From contig JALUXX010000029.1 in NCBI GenBank assembly GCA_027013145.1, forward strand, positions 1-64,000: a stretch of DNA of 64,000 nt, read 5' to 3'. The notes beneath the pieces were generated by a model. The model was given only the letters and a program-made list of their open reading frames with translations, had not been told where the DNA came from and did no database searches. Within the stretch, counting starts at the first letter, position 1. Each line of letters starts with the position of its first letter. Positions 34,213 through 47,419 of this stretch are shown here, piece by piece. Source of the stretch: Gammaproteobacteria bacterium (GTDB lineage: Bacteria; Pseudomonadota; Gammaproteobacteria; 21-64-14). A program made the position numbers and the translations under genes.

Positions 34213-35061
34213 ATGAAGAAGTGGTTGAACCGATTCGCGGCGCTCCTGCTCGGCCTCGCCGCCACGGCGGTCCAGGCGGGCCCGATCAACGTTCTCTGGT
34301 ACACGGGCGGGGTCACCAACAGCCCGAACTACAAAAACAACATCAACAATCTGATCTCCCAGGCCGCGGCCGCCCCGGGCCACAACACCTGGTCGATCAC
34401 CTACTGGGATTCGGGCTCGATGCCGAGCGGCAGCTACAACGCGCTCGTCGTCGCCTCGCCGCAGGGCGGCTGGGCTACCTATCCGAACTACGGCGCGCTG
34501 GTCAGTGCCGCCCCGACCTTCGGCGACCGCATCATGGTCACCGGCCAGGACGCCGACTGGCACTACCTGAACGGCCCGGGCGCGACTCCGTTCAACGGCC
34601 CGCAGGGCTTTCTGATCGACGCGGTCAACTGGGCCGGTTCGGGCACCGGGCTGGGGGCCGTCCTGCTCGGCGCGGACTCGAGCGATTACACCAGTGAAGG
34701 CGGCAACATCCTCGCGATGTTGACCGGCCTGGGCAGCGAGACAGGGCACGGCACCAACACGGTCAAGATCCCCGCGGCCTTCGCTTCGTTTCCGATCAAC
34801 CAGGGGCTGACCTCGGCCGGCATCAGCGGGTGGAACACCTCGGCGCACAACGGTTGGACCGGGTTCGACACCGGCCTCTGGACCGGGATCAACACCAACT
34901 CGGACGGCACCACCGCCATCACGCTGGTCTCCAAGGCCACCGCAGGCGGCGGTACCGGCGGCGGCACCCCGAGCGTGCCCGACCCGGCCACGCTCGCGCT
35001 GATCGGCATCGGACTGCCCGGACTGGGCTGGTCGTTGCGCCGCGGGCGACGCCGCGGCTGA
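34213..35061 (+). CDS. PEP-CTERM-like secreted protein (PDP variant)
   Basis: Signal peptide MKKWLNRFAALLLGLAATAVQA; C-terminus SVPDPATLALIGIGLPGLGWSLRRGRRRG (motif, TM, Arg cluster). Confidence 0.85.
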   Translation: MKKWLNRFAALLLGLAATAVQAGPINVLWYTGGVTNSPNYKNNINNLISQAAAAPGHNTWSITYWDSGSMPSGSYNALVVASPQGGWATYPNYGALVSAAPTFGDRIMVTGQDADWHYLNGPGATPFNGPQGFLIDAVNWAGSGTGLGAVLLGADSSDYTSEGGNILAMLTGLGSETGHGTNTVKIPAAFASFPINQGLTSAGISGWNTSAHNGWTGFDTGLWTGINTNSDGTTAITLVSKATAGGGTGGGTPSVPDPATLALIGIGLPGLGWSLRRGRRRG

Positions 35062-35088
35062 GCCGGTCCGCGCACGCGGCCGGACCCG

Positions 35089-35117
35089 ACGGCCCCCACT
35101 TCGGGGGCCGTTTTTTT
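35089..35117 (+). terminator. Rho-independent terminator after the PEP-CTERM gene
   Basis: acggcccccacttcgggggccgttttttt. Confidence 0.92.
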
Positions 35118-35130
35118 GTGCCCCGGGGTC

Positions 35131-35510
35131 GTGGAACGGGCTGGTTCGGGGTCAGAGTCGTCCGGTGAGGACCGCGCAAGGAACCCGCGACACTGCCGGG
35201 ACGACTCCGACCCCGGGCGTGGGGTGGCACCGCGCCGCGAAGGCGCGACGACTCCGATCCCGATCCAACCGTAGTGGAACGGGCTGGTTCGGGGTCAGAG
35301 TCGTCCGGTGAGGACCGCACAAGGAACCGGCGGCACTGCCGGGACGACTCCGACCCCGGGCGTGGGGTGGCACCACGCTGCGAAGGCACGCCGACTCTGA
35401 CCCCGATCCGGACGAAGTGGAACGAGCTGGTTCGGGGTCAGAGTCGTCCGTCGAAGACCGCGCAAGGAACCGGCGACACTGCCGGGACGACTCCGACCCC
35501 GGGCGTGGGG
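35131..35510. repeat. Tandem array of 143 bp repeat units (third truncated)
   Basis: Unit starts at 35131, 35274 and 35417; each carries GGGGTCAGAGTCGTCC ... GGACGACTCCGACCCC. Confidence 0.93.
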
Positions 35511-35512
35511 AC

Positions 35513-35664
35513 GGGGTCGGAGTCACCGCCCATCGGCCGAGGCGGATCCGCGTCGCGTTTTCCTGCGGGGGGCGGTGGTACGGGTCGGTTGGGGGTCGGA
35601 GTCACCGCCCATCGGCCGAGGCGGAACGCCGTCGCGTTTTCCTGCGGGCGGTGACTCCGACCCC
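35513..35664. repeat. GGGGTCGGAGTCACCGCCC repeat pair ending in a perfect 19 bp inverted repeat
   Basis: Copies at 35513 and 35592; GGGCGGTGACTCCGACCCC at 35646-35664. Confidence 0.9.
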
Positions 35665-36366
35665 CTATTGTTTTAGATAGAAGGCGGCGAGGGCGAGGTC
35701 TTCGGGGCGGGTGATCTTGAGGTTGTCGCCGGAGCCGGGGACCAGGCGCGGGCGGTGGCCGGCGCGTTCCATGGCGGCGGCCTCGTCGGTGACCAGGACG
35801 CCGGCGGCGACGGCCGCTTCGAGTGCGGTGCGCAAGGCCTCGAGGCGGAACATCTGCGGGGTCTGCGCGTGCCACAGGCCGCCGCGCTCGACGGTGCCGG
35901 CGACCCGCTCGTCGCCGTCGGCGCGTTTCATGGTGTCGCGCACCGGCACGGCGAGGAGACCGCCGACGGGATCCGCGGCCAGCGTGTCGATCAGACGGGT
36001 GAGGTCGGCCGGGCGCAGGCAGGGCCGGGCGGCGTCGTGGACCAGCACCCAATCCCCGGGCGCGGCCCGGGCGGCGAGATCGCGCAGCGCATTGAGCACC
36101 GAGTGGCAGCGCTCGGCCCCGCCGATGACGGTCCGCACCTCGACGCCGGGAGGCGGCCGGAGCCGCGCCCACTCCGTGTCGTCTGCCCCCAGGGCCACCA
36201 CGATCCCGGCGATGCGCGGATCGGCGGCGAGGCGCTCCAGGGTGTGTTCGAGGACGGTGCGCCCGGCCAGCTCGAGATACTGCTTGGGCCGCGCCGTACC
36301 CATGCGCGTACCCTTGCCGGCGGCCGGGATCACACCCCAGCAGCGTACCGCGCCGGGGCGGCTCAC
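35665..36366 (-). CDS. ispD: 2-C-methyl-D-erythritol 4-phosphate cytidylyltransferase
   Basis: GVIPAAGKGTRMGTARPKQYLELAG, VLVHDAARPCL. Confidence 0.95.
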   Translation of the reverse strand: MSRPGAVRCWGVIPAAGKGTRMGTARPKQYLELAGRTVLEHTLERLAADPRIAGIVVALGADDTEWARLRPPPGVEVRTVIGGAERCHSVLNALRDLAARAAPGDWVLVHDAARPCLRPADLTRLIDTLAADPVGGLLAVPVRDTMKRADGDERVAGTVERGGLWHAQTPQMFRLEALRTALEAAVAAGVLVTDEAAAMERAGHRPRLVPGSGDNLKITRPEDLALAAFYLKQ

Positions 36367-36731
36367 CGCGGTGCGGGCCCGGCGCCGGCGGGCGGCGTCG
36401 GGCCCGGCGGCGCGGCCGCGGCCGGCGGAGTCTCGGGAGACGGCGCGGCCGCCCCGGGAGCCCTGCCGACCACTTGGTAGAAGGTCTCGTCCGGGCCGAT
36501 CATCCCGAGCTGGGTACGCGCCAGTTCGGCGACGGCGGCGAGCCCGCTGCGTAGGTCGGAAACCTCAGCGCTCAGGGCGGCGTTGCGCTGCTCCAGGTCG
36601 CGGTTCTGCGCCTGCTGCGCGGCCACTGCCTGGCGCAGCCGCGCCACATCGGCGAAGCTCCCTTCGCCCACCCAGAGGCGGAACTGGAGCGCCAGCAGGA
36701 GGAGTCCGAGGAACGCGATCACCCACTTCAT
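36363..36731 (-). CDS. ftsB: Cell division protein FtsB with Pro/Ala-rich C-terminal extension
   Basis: N-terminal TM, LEQRNAALSAEVSDLRSG coiled coil, ELARTQLGMIGPDETFYQ; between eno and ispD. Confidence 0.9.
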   Translation of the reverse strand: MKWVIAFLGLLLLALQFRLWVGEGSFADVARLRQAVAAQQAQNRDLEQRNAALSAEVSDLRSGLAAVAELARTQLGMIGPDETFYQVVGRAPGAAAPSPETPPAAAAPPGPTPPAGAGPAPR

Positions 36732-36754
36732 GGCCCGAACGCCTCCGGCGCCCC

Positions 36755-38065
<1,311 letters not shown>

Positions 38066-38114
38066 TTAGCAATGAGAAAAACCGTCCGCGGCCCGACCCG
38101 CTCGCGGACTTTCG

Positions 38115-40654
<2,540 letters not shown>

Positions 40655-40764
40655 TCAAACTTACCAGAAGCGGTGCCGATCCACAACGCGCGCGCGCAAC
40701 GGGCCGCGTACCGCCGCGGCGCGGGCGCCGTCACAGCGCCGCCGCGCGCTGCGCGTGTTCCGCT

Positions 40765-42132
40765 TCAAAGAGTTGCATCGCCGCGTACCCAGGCCGCCTC
40801 CCAGCGCAGCCGCAGCGACGGCTCGTCGTGCCGCGCCGCAAACGGCGCGCAGACCCACAGGTGCGCCACGGCGGCGAGCTGCCCGTCCACATAGACGAGC
40901 GGCAGGCGGGCGCGGATCCAGGGCGGCACGCCGCGCTCCTGCAGCAGCTTCTTCACCGCCCGGCTGCGCGCGCCGCGCGCGCCGGGTCGGCAACGCTCGC
41001 CGCCCGAGCGCAGGCGCACGGTGACGGCGCCTGCGCGGCAGGCCGCCTCGCTCAGCCCCACGCCGCAGGCGGCCTGTGCATGCAGCACGCCGAGACCTGC
41101 AGGGAGGAGCAGGGATTCGCGCAGATCCCAGGGCAGGGACAGCGCCGCCGGGACCGGCGGGAGCGGCGCCATCGCGTGGAGACGCCCGCGGTAACGACGC
41201 ACCTCGGCGCCCGGCCAGCGCACCGACGGTTCACGGTCGTCCCGCGCGTCGAGCAGGTCCCGGCGACCCCGCTCGAGGCGGGCCGCCGGCGGCACCGGCA
41301 GACCCGAGGCGCGCAGCCAGACCCGCAGGACGAGGCGCTGGCGCGCCGGATCCAGCGCCCGCAGCCCCTCCACCGCCAGGCCCGCTGTCCCTCCGCCGAG
41401 GGCGGCGAGGTCCCCGCGCGCCACGGTCTCCAGAACGCGCGCCGCCTCCGCCTGGTGCGCGGCGGCCCGCGCCAGGGTCGCGGCGTACCCGGGCCAGCGC
41501 TCCGCCAGCGCCGGCAGGACCCTGTGGCGCAGATGACTGCGGGCCACGGCGGGATCGGCGTTGGCGCTGTCCTCGATCCACGCGAGCGCGTGCGCGTCGG
41601 CATAGCCGCGCAGGGCCGCGCGCGTGAAGCCGAGCAACGGGCGTACCAGGAGCCCGGCGCCGAACCGGCGCCGCGACGCCATGCCGGCGAGCCCCGCGGG
41701 TCCGGCCCCGCGCAGGAGCTGCAACAGGACGGTCTCGGCCTGATCGTCCGCGTGATGCGCGGTGAGCAGCAGTTCCCCGGGGCCGATGAGTTCGCGCAGG
41801 GCGGCGTAGCGCGCCGCGCGGGCGGACGCCTCCGGGCTCTCGCCGCGACCGGCGCGGGCGTCGACCCGCAGGATCCGCAGCGGGACGCAAAGGTCCGCGC
41901 AGATCCGCTCGCAGTGGCGCGCCCACGCCGCGGCGTCGGGATGCAGTCCGTGATCGACGTGCACCGCCCGCAATTCCCCGCCGAGCCTCTCGCGCAGGAC
42001 CGCGAGGGCGTGCAGCAGCGCGTGGGAATCGGCGCCGCCGCTGTAGGCGACCCACCACACCGGCGCCGGCGCCAGGTCCGCCAGCGCACGGGCGAGCCGC
42101 TGCGGATCGAATTCGCCGCCGGCTCTCGTCAT
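40765..42132 (-). CDS. tilS: tRNA(Ile)-lysidine synthetase
   Basis: WWVAYSGGADSHALLHAL, HVDHGLHPDA, LLTAHHADDQAETVLLQLLRG. Confidence 0.93.
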   Translation of the reverse strand: MTRAGGEFDPQRLARALADLAPAPVWWVAYSGGADSHALLHALAVLRERLGGELRAVHVDHGLHPDAAAWARHCERICADLCVPLRILRVDARAGRGESPEASARAARYAALRELIGPGELLLTAHHADDQAETVLLQLLRGAGPAGLAGMASRRRFGAGLLVRPLLGFTRAALRGYADAHALAWIEDSANADPAVARSHLRHRVLPALAERWPGYAATLARAAAHQAEAARVLETVARGDLAALGGGTAGLAVEGLRALDPARQRLVLRVWLRASGLPVPPAARLERGRRDLLDARDDREPSVRWPGAEVRRYRGRLHAMAPLPPVPAALSLPWDLRESLLLPAGLGVLHAQAACGVGLSEAACRAGAVTVRLRSGGERCRPGARGARSRAVKKLLQERGVPPWIRARLPLVYVDGQLAAVAHLWVCAPFAARHDEPSLRLRWEAAWVRGDATL

Positions 42133-42167
42133 CGCCGTTCACCCACGCGCCGCGCACGGCGGCCCGG

Positions 42168-43130
42168 TCAGCCCGATTCCTTGAAGTGCCCGTAGGACAT
42201 GAGACGCGCGCGCCGGCCCTCCACCAGCTCGTCCGGGGCGTGCGCGGCGAGGCGCTCGAGTTCCTCGACGAGGGCCTCGCGCAACGCCGCCGCGGCCGCA
42301 TCGGGGTCACGGTGCGCACCGCCCAGCGGCTCCGGAATCACCCGGTCGACCAGCCCCAGCCCCTCGAGCCGCCGGGCGGTGATCCCCATCGCCTCGGCCG
42401 CCTCCGGGGCCTTGTCCGCGCTCTTCCACAGGATGGAGGCGCAACCCTCCGGAGAGATCACGGCATAGGTGCTGTATTCCAGCATCAACAGCCGGTCGCC
42501 GACCCCGATGGCCAACGCCCCTCCGGAGCCGCCCTCGCCGATCACCGTGCACACCACCGGCGTGCGCAGGGCCGACATGTACATCAGGTTGCGCGCGATG
42601 GCCTCGCTCTGCCCGCGCTCCTCGGCGCCGATGCCGGGATAGGCGCCCGGCGTATCGATGAATGTAAGGACCGGCATCGAAAAGCGTTCGGCGAGCCGCA
42701 TCAGGCGCAGCGCCTTGCGATAACCCTCGGGACGCGGCATCCCCCAGTTGCGGTGGATCTTCTCCTTGGTGTCGCGGCCCTTCTGATGGCCGATCACCAT
42801 GACCGGGCGCCCATCGAGCCGCGCCGGACCGCCGACGATGGAAGGATCGTCGGCGAAGGCGCGGTCGCCGTGCAGCTCGCGGAACTCCGTGAAGACCCGC
42901 GGGATATAGTCCAGGGTCAGCGGGCGCTGCGGGTGGCGGGCGAGTTGCGTGACCTGCCAGGTGGTGAGCGACGAGAAGATCGACTCCGTGAGCGAACGGC
43001 TCTTCGCCTCGAGGCGCTGAATCTCCTCCTGCAGGTTGAGATCCTGTCCGTCGCTGACGAAGCGCAGCTCCTGGATCTTCGCTTCCAGCTCCGCGATCGG
43101 CCGCTCGAAATCGAGAAAGTTGAGATTCAT
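42168..43130 (-). CDS. accA: Acetyl-CoA carboxylase carboxyltransferase alpha subunit
   Basis: [65 protein letters not shown]. Confidence 0.98.
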   Translation of the reverse strand: MNLNFLDFERPIAELEAKIQELRFVSDGQDLNLQEEIQRLEAKSRSLTESIFSSLTTWQVTQLARHPQRPLTLDYIPRVFTEFRELHGDRAFADDPSIVGGPARLDGRPVMVIGHQKGRDTKEKIHRNWGMPRPEGYRKALRLMRLAERFSMPVLTFIDTPGAYPGIGAEERGQSEAIARNLMYMSALRTPVVCTVIGEGGSGGALAIGVGDRLLMLEYSTYAVISPEGCASILWKSADKAPEAAEAMGITARRLEGLGLVDRVIPEPLGGAHRDPDAAAAALREALVEELERLAAHAPDELVEGRRARLMSYGHFKESG

Positions 43131-43212
43131 GACCCCCGCCCCGCCCGCATGCGACTATACCGGATCCGCGACGGACCCGAAACCGCGCAGGCACCGTGCG
43201 CCGCAGTCCGCC

Positions 43213-46200
43213 TCAATAGACCAGCCGCACGCCTTCCCGGCCGGCCAGGTCCTCGAGTCGGTGCAGCAGCTCGTCGGTGGGCTGCACCCGCCACCGCGCG
43301 CCCAATGCGATCCGCGCACGGGCGCCGGGGCGCAGGTACTCGATCCAGACGGGGCAGCCGGCGGCCTCGCCGTGCGCCCCGGGCGGGACACAAAACGGCT
43401 CCAGCGTGTGCGCCAGCGTGGAGACGAAACCGTTGGCCGCGCGTTCGCTGTCGACGGCGACCTCCAGCCCGCGCAGGAACGCCGCGCGCGCCTGCGCGAG
43501 GTCCCAGATGCGATCGGCGCTCATGCGATAGCCGCCGGTGTACTCGTCGGCGCTCAGGGCCCCCTGCACCACCAGCAGCCGGTCCTTGGCGAGCAGCGCA
43601 CGATACCGCTGGAAGGCCTCGCTGAACACCGCGATCTCGATGCGTCCGCTGCGGTCGTCGAGCGTCAGAAACGCCATGCGCCCGCCGCGCTGCGTCTGCA
43701 TGGTCCGCAGCGCCACGACCAGGCCCGCGACCACGGCCGCGCGGTCCTCGCGCGGGGCCGGGCGCAATGCCCCGGCGCCGTTGGCGTCCGCCTCGCCGGC
43801 GAGGTCACCGATGCGCAAGGTCACGAAGTGCGCGAGTTCGGCCTCGTGGCGCGCGATGGGATGGCCGGTCAGGTACAGGCCCAGGGTCTCCTTTTCGCCC
43901 GCGAGGCGCTCGTCGTCGTCCCATTCGGGAGTCTCGGGCGCCGCGGCGGCGCCCTGCGGCGTCGCCGGTCCGCCGAAGAGGTCGTTCTGCCCCGCGGCGT
44001 GATCGCGCGTGTGCTGTTCGGCCGATTGGAGCGCCGCGGTGAGCTGCGCCATCAGCGCCGCGCGGTGGCGCCCGAGACCGTCGAGCGCCCCGGCGCGGAT
44101 GAGCGCCTCGAGCACACGCCGGTTGGCGCGCCGCAGGTCGATCCGCCGGCACAGATCGAACAGGTCCGGAAACGGCCCGCCGGCGCGGCGCTCGGCGAGG
44201 ATGGTCTCCACCGCCGACTCGCCGACCCCCTTGATCGCACCCAGCCCGTAGACGATGCGGTGATCGCCGTCGACGCCGAACGCGTAGTCCGAGACGTTGA
44301 CGTCGGGCGGCAGGACATCGAGCCCGAGCTGGCGGCACTCCTCGATGAGGCCGACCACCTTGTCGGTGTTGTCCATGTCGGAGGAGAGCACCGCGGCCAT
44401 GAACGCCGCGGGATAATGGGCCTTGAGCCACGCGGTCTGGTAGGAGATGAGCGCGTAGGCCGCGGAGTGCGAGCGGTTGAATCCGTAGCCGGCGAACTTC
44501 TCCATCAGATCGAAGATCCGCGTCGCGACGGAGTCCTCCACGCCCCGCGCGCGCGCGCCCTCGAGGAAGATGTCGCGCTGGCGCGCCATTTCCGCGGGCT
44601 TCTTCTTGCCCATGGCGCGGCGCAGGAGATCGGCGCCGCCGAGGGTGTACCCGGCCAGCACCCGGGCGATCTGCATCACCTGCTCCTGGTAGAGGATCAC
44701 CCCGTAGGTCGGGCGCAGGATCGGCTCGAGGTCCGGATGGGGGTATTCCACCCGGGAACGGCCGTGCTTGCGGGCGATGAAGTCGTCGACCATCCCCGAC
44801 TGCAGCGGTCCCGGCCGGTAGAGGGCCACGAGAGCGACCAGGTCCTCGAAGCTGTCCGGCTGCAGGCGCTTGATCAAGTCCTTCATACCGCGCGACTCGA
44901 GCTGGAACACCGCCGTCGTGCGGCAGGACTTGAGCAGCTCGAAGGCGGCCGCATCGTCCATCGGGATCGCGGTGATGTCGATTTCGGGCTCACCGGCGCG
45001 CGCGCGCCGGTCGTTGACGGTGCGCAGGGCCCGGTCGACGATGGTCAGTGTGCGCAGGCCGAGGAAGTCGAACTTCACCAGCCCGATCGCCTCGACGTCA
45101 TCCTTGTCGAACTGCGTGACCGCCGCACCGCCGCCGGGCTCGCAGTAGAGCGGCGTGAAGTCGGTCAGCGGTGTGGGCGCGATCACCACCCCGCCGGCGT
45201 GACGGCCGGCGTTGCGCGCGAGACCCTCGAGCGAGCGCGCAAGCTCCAATATGCCGCGCACCTCCTCATCGCTCTCCGACAGCCGGCGAAGCTCCTCCTC
45301 CTGTTCCAGGGCCTTCTCCAGGGTCATGCCGAGTTCGAAGGGGATGAGTTTGGCGATGCGGTCGACGAAGCCGTAGGGGTGACCGAGGACCCGGCCCACG
45401 TCCCGCACCACGGCGCGCGCGTTCATGCTGCCGTAAGTAATGATCTGCGCGACGCGGTCGGCGCCGTAGCGCTTGGCGACGTACTCGATGACGCGGTCGC
45501 GCCCCTCCATGCAGAAGTCGACGTCGAAATCCGGCATCGACACCCGCTCCGGATTGAGGAAGCGCTCGAAGAGCAGGTCGTAGCGGATCGGATCGAGGTC
45601 GGTGATGCCCAGGGCGTAGGCGACGAGGGAGCCGGCCCCGGATCCGCGACCCGGACCGACGGGGATGCCGTTGGCCTTGGCCCAGCGGATGAAATCGGCG
45701 ACGATGAGAAAATAGCCGGCAAAGCCCATGGTCGCGATGACGTCGAGCTCGTGCGCCAGGCGCTCGTCGTAGACCTCGCGTGCGGCGGCCGGCTCCCCGC
45801 CTGCGGTGCGCAGGCGTCGCTCCAGTCCGGATCGGGCCTCGGCGCGCAGATGGGCGTCGACGCTCACGCCCTCGGGCACCGGAAACGCGGGCAGGAAGTT
45901 CTCGCCCAGGCGCAGGCGCAGGTTGCAGCGGCGTGCGATCTCGACGCTGTTCTCCACCGCCTCCGGCACGTCGGCGAACAGCGCCGCCATCTCCTCCGGC
46001 CCGCGCAGATACTGCTCCTCGCTGTAGTGACGCGGGCGGCGCGGATCGTTGAGGGTGCGCCCGTCGTGGATACAGACGCGCGCCTCGTGCGCGCCGAACT
46101 CGCGCCGCTCCAGGAAGCGCACGTCATTGGTGGCGACCACGGGCACCCCCCGATCGAGCGCGAGCGCGACCGCCGCATGCAGGTACTCCTCCTCGCCCTC

Positions 46201-46713
46201 GCGTCCCGTACGGCTGATCTCGAGGTAGAAGGCCTCCGGAAACAAACGCTGCCAGTAATCCAGGCGCTCAGCGGCATCCCCGCCGCCGAGCAGCGCGCGC
46301 CCGACATCCCCGTCGCGGCCCCCGGAGAGGGCGATGAGCCCTTCGGCGGCCGGCTCCAGCCACTCCCGGGCGAGGACCGGCACGCCGCGCTGCTGCCCCT
46401 CGTAGTAGCTGCGCGTGACCAGCCGGGTCAGGTTGCGGTAGCCGGTCTCGTCGCGGCACAGGAGAGTGAGGCGCGCGGGCGGGCGGGCCGGGTCGGGATC
46501 GGCGACCCACGCATCGACTCCGAGAATCGGCTTGACCCCGGCGGCGAGCGCGGCGCGGTAGAACTTGACGGCGGCGAACAGGTTGCCCTGATCAGTCACG
46601 GCGACCGCGGGCATGCCCTGCGCGCGCACCGCCTCGATCAGCCGCGGGATGCGCACCAGCCCGTCGGCGAGGGAGTATTCGGTATGCAGTCGCAGATGCA
46701 CGAAGCCGGCCAT
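43213..46713 (-). CDS. dnaE: DNA polymerase III alpha subunit
   Basis: FVHLRLHTEYSLADGLVRIPRL; PVGPGRGSGAGSLVAYALGITDLDP; FDVDFCMEGRDRVIEYV. Confidence 0.98.
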   Translation of the reverse strand: MAGFVHLRLHTEYSLADGLVRIPRLIEAVRAQGMPAVAVTDQGNLFAAVKFYRAALAAGVKPILGVDAWVADPDPARPPARLTLLCRDETGYRNLTRLVTRSYYEGQQRGVPVLAREWLEPAAEGLIALSGGRDGDVGRALLGGGDAAERLDYWQRLFPEAFYLEISRTGREGEEEYLHAAVALALDRGVPVVATNDVRFLERREFGAHEARVCIHDGRTLNDPRRPRHYSEEQYLRGPEEMAALFADVPEAVENSVEIARRCNLRLRLGENFLPAFPVPEGVSVDAHLRAEARSGLERRLRTAGGEPAAAREVYDERLAHELDVIATMGFAGYFLIVADFIRWAKANGIPVGPGRGSGAGSLVAYALGITDLDPIRYDLLFERFLNPERVSMPDFDVDFCMEGRDRVIEYVAKRYGADRVAQIITYGSMNARAVVRDVGRVLGHPYGFVDRIAKLIPFELGMTLEKALEQEEELRRLSESDEEVRGILELARSLEGLARNAGRHAGGVVIAPTPLTDFTPLYCEPGGGAAVTQFDKDDVEAIGLVKFDFLGLRTLTIVDRALRTVNDRRARAGEPEIDITAIPMDDAAAFELLKSCRTTAVFQLESRGMKDLIKRLQPDSFEDLVALVALYRPGPLQSGMVDDFIARKHGRSRVEYPHPDLEPILRPTYGVILYQEQVMQIARVLAGYTLGGADLLRRAMGKKKPAEMARQRDIFLEGARARGVEDSVATRIFDLMEKFAGYGFNRSHSAAYALISYQTAWLKAHYPAAFMAAVLSSDMDNTDKVVGLIEECRQLGLDVLPPDVNVSDYAFGVDGDHRIVYGLGAIKGVGESAVETILAERRAGGPFPDLFDLCRRIDLRRANRRVLEALIRAGALDGLGRHRAALMAQLTAALQSAEQHTRDHAAGQNDLFGGPATPQGAAAAPETPEWDDDERLAGEKETLGLYLTGHPIARHEAELAHFVTLRIGDLAGEADANGAGALRPAPREDRAAVVAGLVVALRTMQTQRGGRMAFLTLDDRSGRIEIAVFSEAFQRYRALLAKDRLLVVQGALSADEYTGGYRMSADRIWDLAQARAAFLRGLEVAVDSERAANGFVSTLAHTLEPFCVPPGAHGEAAGCPVWIEYLRPGARARIALGARWRVQPTDELLHRLEDLAGREGVRLVY

Positions 46714-46801
46714 GGCGCCCCATTGTACTGCAGCCGCCCGCACCCGGGGTCGCTGCGGGCGACCTCGGTGCCGCCCGGCAACCGGACTGTTTTTCATTGA
46801 G

Positions 46802-47419
46802 TTATGGCCGCGGGTGCGCGGGCGCCCGAGCATCGGCGAGGCGACCCACCGGCGCGAAGGAGCGCCGGTGCACGGGGCAGGCCCCGAGCCGCTCGAGCGC
46901 GGCCAGGTGCGCGCGCGTCGGATAGCCCTTGTGCAGCGCGAAACCGTAACCCGGGTAGACGGCGTCGAGGCGCTCCATCTCGGCATCCCGCGCCACCTTG
47001 GCGAGGATCGAGGCGGCGCTGATCTGCGGTACGAGGCGGTCGCCGCCGATCACCGCGCAGGCGGGCACCGCGAGGCCCGCGGGACAGCGGTTACCGTCGA
47101 CGAACACCACCCCGGCCGCCGCCCCGAGCCCCGCGACCGCGCGCCGCATCGCGAGCAGGGTGGCCTGGAGGATGTTCAGGGCGTCGATCTCGGATACCTC
47201 GGCGCGCCCGAGGGCCCACGCCGCGGCGCAACGCCGGATCTGCGTCGCGAGTTCGGCGCGGCGCCCGGGGCTGAGCCGCTTCGAGTCGACCAGCCCGGGT
47301 ATCGGCCGCCCCGCATCGAGGATCACCGCCGCGGTCACCACCGGCCCCGCGAGCGGCCCGCGGCCGACCTCATCGACCCCCGCCGCACCCGCGCAGGGGG
47401 CGCCGGTCGTCGCGCTCAC
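46802..47419 (-). CDS. rnhB: Ribonuclease HII
   Basis: [39 protein letters not shown] start overlapping lpxB stop. Confidence 0.94.
   Translation of the reverse strand: MSATTGAPCAGAAGVDEVGRGPLAGPVVTAAVILDAGRPIPGLVDSKRLSPGRRAELATQIRRCAAAWALGRAEVSEIDALNILQATLLAMRRAVAGLGAAAGVVFVDGNRCPAGLAVPACAVIGGDRLVPQISAASILAKVARDAEMERLDAVYPGYGFALHKGYPTRAHLAALERLGACPVHRRSFAPVGRLADARAPAHPRP

Noticed and set aside
35152-35526. ORFs with GSESSRQCRRFLARSSTDDSDPEPARST repeats
   Set aside because: Translation of the 143 bp tandem repeat; no independent evidence for coding.
43036-46800. 1254 aa plus-strand ORF
   Set aside because: Shadow ORF opposite dnaE.
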